Assembly: GCA_944327195.1 (NCBI GenBank)
Contig: CALVGV010000014.1
Span: 1-55,911 of the forward strand
DNA from: an uncultured Limosilactobacillus sp.
Lineage (GTDB): Bacteria; Bacillota; Bacilli; Lactobacillales; Lactobacillaceae
Length of the DNA stretch: 55,911 bases
Reading direction: 5' to 3'
The stretch's first letter is position 1; each line of letters begins with the position of its first letter. The position numbers and the translations under genes are program-made. Below the pieces are notes generated by a model that saw nothing but the letters and a program-made list of their open reading frames with translations, was not told the DNA's origin and made no database searches. Of the stretch, positions 7,780-15,190 are shown one piece after another.

Positions 7780-8463
7780 ATGGCTGCGTTGCTCAATTTC
7801 CTCACGATTCCCGGCTACTTCGACGCCCGGCTGGCGGTCGGTTCAGTCCCGGCGATCCTCTCCGGCCTGCCGATGTCGCTCTTCTTGCTGGTGGTCTGCT
7901 TCACCCTGGCCAACCTGCTTGGCTTCGTGGTGATGCTCCTGCGGTTGAGCCCGCTCAAGCTCCTCCAGTGGCCGGCCCGTTTCTACATCTCCTTCTTTCG
8001 CGGGGTGCCGATGCTGGTGGTCCTCTTTTTGACCTACTTCGGCCTCAACCTCGATGCCCTGACGGCGGCGATCGTTTCGCTGACGATCGTGCCGGCCGCC
8101 TTCATCGCCGAGTACTACCGCTCCGCCTTTTTGGCGATCGACCGCGGCCAGGAGGAGGCCGGGCTGGCGCTGGGCTTCTCCTACCTCGGCGTCGTCTGGC
8201 ACATCCTCTTGCCCCAGGCCTTCCGGATCGCCATCCCGTCCTTGGGCAACGTCTTGCTCGACCTCTTCAAGGGGACCTCGCTGGTGGCGATGATCACCGT
8301 CAGCGAGATGTTCATGCAGGCCAAGATCGTTGCCGGCGCCAACCAGGACTACATGACGATCTACATCGTGATCGCGGTCATCTACTGGCTGGTCTGCACC
8401 CTGATGTCCTTTGGCCAGGACCTGCTGGAGCGCCACCTCAACCGCCGCTTCGCCCAGAACTGA
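7780..8463 (+). CDS. Amino-acid ABC transporter permease
   Basis: A 227-residue inner-membrane permease of the polar amino-acid uptake type, with about five transmembrane segments. The EAA loop is visible at about residues 125-155 (GQEEAGLALGFSYLGVVWHI). ATG at 7780 follows TTAGGAGG. The binding protein follows 97 bp downstream behind its own promoter-like sequence. No ATPase gene is present at either side, so a partner ATPase must be encoded elsewhere. Confidence 0.9.
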   Translation: MAALLNFLTIPGYFDARLAVGSVPAILSGLPMSLFLLVVCFTLANLLGFVVMLLRLSPLKLLQWPARFYISFFRGVPMLVVLFLTYFGLNLDALTAAIVSLTIVPAAFIAEYYRSAFLAIDRGQEEAGLALGFSYLGVVWHILLPQAFRIAIPSLGNVLLDLFKGTSLVAMITVSEMFMQAKIVAGANQDYMTIYIVIAVIYWLVCTLMSFGQDLLERHLNRRFAQN

Positions 8464-8482
8464 GAAAAAGTTAGTAATTTTC

Positions 8483-8519
8483 TGACAGCGCTTGCATTTT
8501 TGGAATATTTTGGTATTCT
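8483..8519 (+). promoter_or_regulatory. Promoter with overlapping cre-like box upstream of the binding-protein gene
   Basis: TTGCAT (8492-8497) and TATTCT (8514-8519) are separated by 16 bp. TGACAGCGCTTGCA (8483-8496) matches about 12 of 14 cre positions and covers the -35. Carbon-catabolite control is possible but unproven. Confidence 0.45.
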
Positions 8520-8560
8520 TAAAACGTATTAAATAATCATTTTCGGGAGGATTGTTCATT

Positions 8561-9433
8561 ATGTTTAAGAAGGCAAAGCCCTGGAAGTTGCTGGCCCTGG
8601 CCGCGTTGAGCGTCCTGGTCCTCGGCGGCTTGACGGCTTGTGGCAAGAGTTCCAGTTCGTCCTCGTCCTCAAAGAAGACCCTGATCGTGGCCACCTCGGG
8701 GACCCTCTACCCGACCTCCTACCACGATTCCAAGACCAAGAAGTTGACCGGCTACGACATCGAGGTCGTCCGCGCCGTTGCCAAGGACCTCGGGATGAAG
8801 GTCAAGTTCAAGGAATACAACGTCGACGGCCAGCTGGCGGCGGTCAAGAGCGGCAAGGCCGATCTGGCGGTCAACGACTACGCCATCTCGCCGACCCGCA
8901 AGAAGAAGTATTTGATGACGATCCCCTTCAAACACTCCTTCAACAGCATCATCGTCCGCAAGAGCGACAACTCGGGGATCAACTCCTGGAGCGACATAAA
9001 GGGCAAGAAGTCAGCCGGCGAGGCCGGCACCGGCTACCAACGTCTAGCCCAGCAGTTGGGGGCCACCTTGGTCAACTACGATAACGTCTCCAACGACGTC
9101 TACCTAAAGGACGTCAAGAAGGGCAAGACCGACTTCATTATGAACGACTACTACCTGCAGAAGCTGGCCCTCAAGGCCTACCCGAACAGCGGGCTGAAGA
9201 TCCTGAAGAACATGTACTTCACCACCGACCAGGACGGCAGCGGTGAAGGGATGCTGATCAACAAGAAGGACAAGAGCCTGCAAAAGAAGATCAACAAGTC
9301 GCTGCGCAAGTTGCTCAAGGACGGCACGATCAAGAAGCTGGCCGAGAAGTACTACGGCGCCGACGTCACCAAGAAGCCGAGCGTCCACATTTCCAAGCAC
9401 TTCACCATTTCCAGCAAGTACACCGGCCGCTAA
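8561..9433 (+). CDS. Amino-acid ABC transporter substrate-binding lipoprotein
   Basis: A 290-residue family 3 solute-binding protein. The signal peptide ends in the lipobox LTAC (Cys about residue 27), followed by a short Ser run. The bilobed binding fold shows the family pattern, including GYDIEVVRAVAKDLGMKV and KADLAVNDYAISPTRK. ATG at 8561 has GGGAGG ten bases upstream; the in-frame TTG at 8552 is less likely. It feeds ligand to the permease encoded at 7780-8463. Ligand class (cystine or polar amino acid) cannot be fixed by eye. Confidence 0.9.
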   Translation: MFKKAKPWKLLALAALSVLVLGGLTACGKSSSSSSSSKKTLIVATSGTLYPTSYHDSKTKKLTGYDIEVVRAVAKDLGMKVKFKEYNVDGQLAAVKSGKADLAVNDYAISPTRKKKYLMTIPFKHSFNSIIVRKSDNSGINSWSDIKGKKSAGEAGTGYQRLAQQLGATLVNYDNVSNDVYLKDVKKGKTDFIMNDYYLQKLALKAYPNSGLKILKNMYFTTDQDGSGEGMLINKKDKSLQKKINKSLRKLLKDGTIKKLAEKYYGADVTKKPSVHISKHFTISSKYTGR

Positions 9434-9435
9434 CC

Positions 9436-9483
9436 AAAAATCCGGGAACGAGAAGAGGGATTCTTCTTGTTCCCGGATTTTTT
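9436..9483. terminator. Bidirectional terminator
   Basis: AAAAATCCGGGAACGAGAAG pairs with CTTCTTGTTCCCGGATTTTT. It separates the convergent binding-protein and ABC-F genes. Confidence 0.85.
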
Positions 9484-10962
<1,479 letters not shown>

Positions 10963-10984
10963 CAGAACTCCTTTCCGCCCACGC

Positions 10985-11048
10985 AAAAAGGCCCCCGGAT
11001 GACCGGGAGCCTTCACGGACGCCAAAAAACGCCCCACTTAGCGGGGGA
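10985..11048 (-). terminator. Tandem leader terminators upstream of the ABC-F gene
   Basis: Reading on the minus strand, a short GC stem with TTTTTT (11021-11048) is followed by a stronger hairpin at 10985-11012 (AAGGCTCCCGG / CCGGGGGCCTT) with a T tail. Both lie upstream of the ABC-F ribosome-binding site and downstream of the predicted upstream ORF. They would stop transcription unless prevented. Confidence 0.6.
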
Positions 11049-11124
11049 GGGTCCAGGGGTTGAAAAGCCGGCCATCGCCAAAGAACCTGCGCGGGCAGGT
11101 AACTAGTGACGAGAAATGACGGGC

Positions 11125-11136
11125 TTAGTTCAACAA
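11125..11136 (-). CDS. Three-codon upstream ORF (TTG TTG AAC stop) in the ABC-F leader
   Basis: AAAGGTGG lies nine bases ahead of TTG, giving a predicted M-L-N peptide. A hairpin ACCTGC-CCGC-GCAGGT follows (11093-11108), then terminators. Ribosome stalling on very short leader ORFs controls several ABC-F resistance genes. The call rests on position alone. Confidence 0.4.
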   Translation of the reverse strand: MLN

Positions 11137-11234
11137 CGGACGATTCCACCTTTCGAAATGATTTATAATCAAGTTAACACGAACTCGGGCCGGGGGCAAG
11201 CAGAAGTTCCCGGCCGCCCACGGGAGGGACTGGA

Positions 11235-11657
11235 ATGGAAAACAAGTTTGACCAGCTGTCGCAGGAAATTGCCACCTTTTTGAACCGTTACGCCCGCTTC
11301 GCCAAGCGCTACGGGCTGAATTTAAACGAGCTTCGCTTCCTCTACTACCTCGCCCAACACGGCCAGGTGGCCCCCGGCGAGATCGGCAACCACTGGAGCC
11401 TGGCCAAGCAAACGGTGACCTCGCTCTTCAATAAGTTTCGCCGCCAGGGGCTGGTCGAGGCAACGATTGACCCCCACGATGCCCGCCGCCGCCTGCTGAC
11501 CTTGACCGCGGCCGGCCAGGACTTCTTGAAGCCACTTTTGGCCGACCTAGCCGCCGCCGAGACAAGTGCCAGCCAGACCGTTGGCGATGCCCGCTTTGAC
11601 GAGGTGCTGACCGGCCTGGCGGCCCTGAGCGCGGCCCTCGGCGATAATTTGGATTAG
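11235..11657 (+). CDS. MarR family transcriptional regulator
   Basis: A 140-residue MarR-type winged helix protein. The DNA-binding part covers about residues 45-100 (NHWSLAKQTVTSLFNKFRRQ and the wing with DPHDARRRLLTLT). GGGAGG precedes ATG at 11235. The gene is 80 bp upstream of a polytopic membrane protein in the same direction, and an inverted repeat lies in the gap. It probably controls that gene and itself. Confidence 0.88.
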   Translation: MENKFDQLSQEIATFLNRYARFAKRYGLNLNELRFLYYLAQHGQVAPGEIGNHWSLAKQTVTSLFNKFRRQGLVEATIDPHDARRRLLTLTAAGQDFLKPLLADLAAAETSASQTVGDARFDEVLTGLAALSAALGDNLD

Positions 11658-11684
11658 GGGAGATTTGCCCTTTCAAAGCTGGGG

Positions 11685-11698
11685 TGATAGTGCTATCA
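11685..11698 (+). promoter_or_regulatory. Candidate MarR operator (TGATAG-TG-CTATCA)
   Basis: A perfect 6-2-6 inverted repeat lies between the MarR gene and the membrane protein gene, a common place for a MarR site. Confidence 0.4.
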
Positions 11699-11737
11699 TT
11701 TAGTACGAAATCATACTTTATGTTTTGGGAGGATATT

Positions 11738-13138
11738 ATGCAAGCGAAATCTCATCCCCGGGGCTGGACGGCGGAAGCCAACTGGCCACGGGTCATCAAG
11801 TGGTTGCTGGTCATCATGGTCGCCTACGCCCTGATCGGCAACTTCCTAGTCAACCACCCCTTCGCCTTCTACACGGCGCGCGGGACCAGCCTCAACTATT
11901 CGCGGATCTTCTTCATGCACGGCCTGATGGTCGGTTTCGCCGGCCTCACCGGGCTGACGGTCAGCCAGGCCTTCGGGGTCCGCAGTAACCTCAAGCGCTG
12001 GACCTTCTACCTGACGATCGCCGCCGTCTTGATCGGGGTCACCGGCGGGGCGATCAACCGCTCGATGGTCCACAAGATCACCCTCTGGTACCAGATCCTG
12101 AGCATGTTTGCCCTCGACGTAATCTTCATCTTGCTCGTCATCGGCCTCTGGCTGGCGGGGCGGGGACACCGGCGCACCAAGGCCGAGTGGATTGGCCTCT
12201 TGGCGGCCGGGTCGGCCCTGATTGCCGGGCTCTTCGGTGACCTGGTCGGCTTCATCTTGGACTTCGGCGGTTGGCCGGGGATCCAGGTCTGGTACGCCCA
12301 CAAGGTCGGTTACACCCTGGCCGAGTGGCAGGACGCCCTTTTGCGGACCCACTCCGACATGATGGTCGTTTCGGTCTTGACCCTGCTGATCGCGGTGGCC
12401 AACTACAGCTACGGCCGCCAGTTGACCGGCTGGGCCAAGCGGGTGCGGACGATCGGCGAGTGGTTCCTGCTGGCCGGGATCGTCTGCACCCTGGCGATCT
12501 ACCTGGTTGCCGGTCTCGGCGGCTCCCACCTGCAGATTCCCCACATCTTCACCGAACGCGGCTTCTTCCGCCCGCGCGGCCAGAGCGTGGCCGGGATTGA
12601 CCTCGGTGACTTCGTGATCGGGGCCCTGACCTTCGTCGGTGCCCTGCTGACCAGCGGGGCGGCTGCCTTTGGTCGGCACGAACCGGGCCAGGAGCTGAGC
12701 CGCCGTGCCCGGGTAACCGCCCGCGGGATCTTCACCACGATGGTCTGCATCTACCTGGCGGTGGGCGGCCTCGGCTTCCTGGAGGAGTACCGGGCCGACC
12801 TTTACAACTCGGACGTGGCAACGACGCCGTTGGGCGACTACGGCTTCATCTTCCGCCTCTTGCACGTCGACGTCTGCCTGCTGCTCTTCCCGGCGCTGAT
12901 GCTGGTGATGCTGCTGGCAAGCCGCAGTCTGGCGGTAAAGCAGGTGGAGCGTCTCCAGCTGATCTTACGGCTGGGGATCGTCCTGACCTTCATCGGCGCT
13001 TTGATCTTCATGGTGGTAAACTACCACACCTTCGGCCCGGGAAGCTGGGTCCTGGCCCTGGGGATCGTGATCGTGCTGGTGGGGATTCTCTACTACCTCT
13101 TCATGGTTGACCGGGACGAGGCGCGAGAACAAAAGTAA
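11738..13138 (+). CDS. Polytopic membrane protein with conserved-looking His residues, unknown function
   Basis: A 466-residue protein with about 12 hydrophobic segments. Several segments carry histidines in helix-like contexts: FFMHGLMVGFAGL, LLRTHSDMMVVSV, LGGSHLQIPH and LLHVDVCLLLFPAL. Such spaced His in membrane helices recall heme-copper oxidase or nitric-oxide reductase subunit I folds, but I see no clear copper-site or proton-channel signature, so the link is speculative. GGGAGG precedes ATG at 11738; the longer frame to 11684 has no site. The MarR gene just upstream suggests induction by a small molecule or stress. Confidence 0.55.
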   Translation: MQAKSHPRGWTAEANWPRVIKWLLVIMVAYALIGNFLVNHPFAFYTARGTSLNYSRIFFMHGLMVGFAGLTGLTVSQAFGVRSNLKRWTFYLTIAAVLIGVTGGAINRSMVHKITLWYQILSMFALDVIFILLVIGLWLAGRGHRRTKAEWIGLLAAGSALIAGLFGDLVGFILDFGGWPGIQVWYAHKVGYTLAEWQDALLRTHSDMMVVSVLTLLIAVANYSYGRQLTGWAKRVRTIGEWFLLAGIVCTLAIYLVAGLGGSHLQIPHIFTERGFFRPRGQSVAGIDLGDFVIGALTFVGALLTSGAAAFGRHEPGQELSRRARVTARGIFTTMVCIYLAVGGLGFLEEYRADLYNSDVATTPLGDYGFIFRLLHVDVCLLLFPALMLVMLLASRSLAVKQVERLQLILRLGIVLTFIGALIFMVVNYHTFGPGSWVLALGIVIVLVGILYYLFMVDRDEAREQK

Positions 13139-13142
13139 ATGA

Positions 13143-13182
13143 AAAACAGGTAAGCACTTTGCGAGGTGCTTACCTGTTTTTA
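13143..13182 (+). terminator. Terminator after the membrane protein gene
   Basis: AAAACAGGTAAGCAC pairs with GTGCTTACCTGTTTT, followed by T. Confidence 0.85.
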
Positions 13183-13195
13183 CATTGGGCGGTGC

Positions 13196-13353
13196 GGGGG
13201 CCTCCGCTCCGCGAAGTGGGCGGGACCGTGACGATGGTGGGCACGATTCTGAGCCCCTTCGGGTCTCAGAACTCGGCCTTTCACTAGGCGGGAAACCCGC
13301 CAAGTGAAATTTCACCATCTTGGCCCGCCCATTCGCTCCGCTCCGGCCCCGGC
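13196..13353 (+). repeat. Structured dispersed repeat, copy 1
   Basis: A ~155-nt element folds as a long closing stem with two arms. Closing stem: GCGAAgTGGGCGGG (13211-13224) with CCCGCCCATTCGC (13324-13336), then GATGGTG (13233-13239) with CACCATC (13313-13319). Arm 1: TTCTGAG / CTCAGAA (13247-13271). Arm 2: CACTaGGCGGG / CCCGCCaAGTG (13282-13306). Conserved joins are GGGCAC before arm 1 and CTCGGCCTT between the arms. Three other copies in the window keep the fold with different stems. Confidence 0.75.
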
Positions 13354-13756
13354 GTCAGTTTGCAACGGTGGCAACAGCTTGTGGTTGGGCATCAATCCAC
13401 TATTAGTGTGATCCTGCCGAATTCCATCATCTCGATTTGGCTACTAACCGAAGGGATGGCAACGTCAGTCTACTAGGGAAAAGGGAAAGCGAGCTAGTTT
13501 CCCTTTTAGTTTGTGGTTGGTCAAGGTAGAAAATACATCCTTGCTGCTAGGGCCAGGGAAAGATTAAGTGAGATGGGTGGTGGACGAAGGGGAGAGGCTG
13601 GTACTTGCAGAATAGTGGAGTCAGTAATGCGTAAAGCTGGAACGGAGCCGCTGTTTCGAAGGCAACATTGATTACAGATTACAGTTGCCTAGGTTAGCCA
13701 GTTAAATAGCTACTGAAAGCCGCCATCAACCAAAGAGAACCGGCTAGCTGCAGGGG
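13354..13756. other. Gene-free spacer between two inverted repeat copies
   Basis: About 400 bp without a credible coding frame or ribosome-binding site. It is visibly less GC-rich than the neighbouring genes. It holds one strong symmetric hairpin, AAAAGGGAAA (13478-13487) with TTTCCCTTTT (13499-13508), which could be a terminator. I see no other recognisable feature. Confidence 0.5.
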
Positions 13757-13947
13757 TACCACCCGGAGCGGAGCGAAAACACCCCTCAGCCGGGGAATTC
13801 CCTTAGCGGTTTACCGCTTAGGGAAGGCCGAGTTTTGAGACCACGCGGAGCGGGGGCTCAAAATCGCTTGCCCCCAGCGTTCCAGGGGTGCTTTTCGCGG
13901 AGCGGAGTGCCCACCATCGTCACGGCCCGCAATTTTCGCGGAGCGGA
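13757..13947 (-). repeat. Structured dispersed repeat, copy 2 (inverted, mosaic)
   Basis: Minus-strand copy. Closing stem: GCGAAAA(G)CACCCCT pairs AGGGGTGTTTTCGC (13773-13786 with 13884-13898). Arm 1: TTTTGAG / CTCAAAA (13833-13863). Arm 2: stem at 13799-13824. CTCGGCCTT joins the arms. Beyond its 5' side (13908-13947) lies an extra 5' half of the copy 1/copy 4 type (CCGTGACGATGGTGGGCAC on the minus strand), so this copy looks like one element next to part of another. Confidence 0.7.
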
Positions 13948-13954
13948 GCAAACT

Positions 13955-13983
13955 AAAAAGGCACCGCAATCAGCGGCACCTTT
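13955..13983 (-). terminator. Terminator of nrdF
   Basis: AAGGTGCCGC-TGATT-GCGGTGCCTTTTT on the minus strand, just past the nrdF stop. Confidence 0.85.
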
Positions 13984-13987
13984 CGAA

Positions 13988-14989
13988 TTAATCCTTGGCA
14001 TTGATGTCCTTGCCGGCGTTCGGGTCGGCAACGTGGTAGTCGCGGTCGTTCATCGCTTCGACCGCCCCGAGCCGGTAGCCGTTCCCAACCTGGCTGAAGA
14101 AGTCGTGGTTGGAAGTGGTGGTCGAGATCCCGTTCATGACAACCGGGTTGACGTCCTCGTCGGTGTCCGGGAAGAGCGGGTCTTGGCCGAGGTTCATCAG
14201 CGCCTTGTTGGCGTTGTAGCGGATGAATGTCAAGACGTCGTCGGTCCAGCCCACTTGGTCGTAGAGCAGGTGGGTGTACTTCTCTTCGTTGTCGTAGAGT
14301 TCGTAGAGGAAGGAGTACATCCAGTCCTTAATGTCTTGCTGGCGCTTTTCGGACAGCTGACGCATCCCCACCTGGAACTTGTAGCCGATGTAGGTCCCGT
14401 GAACCGATTCGTCCCGCAAGATCAGCTTGATGATTTCGGCAACGTTGTTGAGCTTGTTGTGGCCGAGGTAGTAGAGCGGGGTGTAGAAGCCGGAGTAGAA
14501 GAGGAAGGTTTCAAGGAAGACGTTGCAGATCTTCTTCTTCAGCGGGTCCTCGTTCGGGTCGAGGTACATGTTGCCGATCTTAACCGCCTTGTTTTGCAGG
14601 TATTCCTCGGTGTCGGACCAGTGGAAGATTTCCTCGATTTCGTCCGGCGTGTTCAGGGTCGAGAAGATGGTGGAGTAGGACTTGGCGTGAACCGATTCCA
14701 TGAACTGGATGTTGTTTAGGACCGCCGTTTCGTGCGGCGTCTTGACGTCCTGCTTGAGGGCGGTCAAGCCGGCCTCGGATTGCAGGGTGTCCAGCAGGGT
14801 CAGCCCGCCGAAGACGTGGCCAACCACCCAGCGGTGATCGTCGTCGAGTTCGCGCCAGTCGTCCATGTCGTTGGAAACCGGGATCCGGGTGTCGAGCCAG
14901 AATTGTTCGGTTAGCTTCTCCCAGGTTGCCTTGTCAATCATGTCGGAAACCTGATTCCAGTTGATCGCATCGTAGTTTTTAATTGCCAT
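13988..14989 (-). CDS. nrdF: Class Ib ribonucleotide reductase, beta subunit
   Basis: A 333-residue radical-bearing small subunit that reduces ribonucleoside diphosphates together with NrdE. Diiron/dimanganese ligands are visible in ESVHAKSYS (Glu and His) and DESVHGTYIGYK. The first carboxylate lies near DDWRELDDDHRW. Length is normal for NrdF. Start is ATG 14989 after TAGGAG. The gene is separated from nrdE by 200 bp with its own extended -10 promoter and a GC-rich leader, so it can be expressed separately from nrdHE. No nrdI is visible in the window. Confidence 0.95.
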   Translation of the reverse strand: MAIKNYDAINWNQVSDMIDKATWEKLTEQFWLDTRIPVSNDMDDWRELDDDHRWVVGHVFGGLTLLDTLQSEAGLTALKQDVKTPHETAVLNNIQFMESVHAKSYSTIFSTLNTPDEIEEIFHWSDTEEYLQNKAVKIGNMYLDPNEDPLKKKICNVFLETFLFYSGFYTPLYYLGHNKLNNVAEIIKLILRDESVHGTYIGYKFQVGMRQLSEKRQQDIKDWMYSFLYELYDNEEKYTHLLYDQVGWTDDVLTFIRYNANKALMNLGQDPLFPDTDEDVNPVVMNGISTTTSNHDFFSQVGNGYRLGAVEAMNDRDYHVADPNAGKDINAKD

Positions 14990-15170
14990 CGTTTACTCCT
15001 ATGTGTGGTGCGGGTGGGGCAAAGGGCAAAAGCGCGGCCCTAATGCCAAGCACGGGGCCCCGGCCGGCGCCTGGGGTTCCGCCCTCAGTCATCCGGGCCG
15101 CTGCTCGCTTTTCCCACTTTTGTTATCGATTGCTAAATATTTTTTAATAATTAGATAGGCTTATTATAGC
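14990..15170 (-). promoter_or_regulatory. nrdF promoter and GC-rich structured leader
   Basis: TGCTATAAT (TATAAT at 15163-15168) gives an extended -10 promoter right after nrdE. The transcribed ~165 nt begins AT-rich and then turns strongly GC-rich, with self-complementary blocks (GGCGCCGGCC, GGGGCCCC). I do not recognise a known riboswitch in it. Confidence 0.5.
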
Positions 15171-15190
15171 ACATTCCTGCCAAAAAGGGA

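Noticed and set aside
13835-14719. 294-codon plus-strand open frame
   Set aside because: Antisense to nrdF, starts within repeat copy 2, no ribosome-binding site and composition of an antisense shadow.
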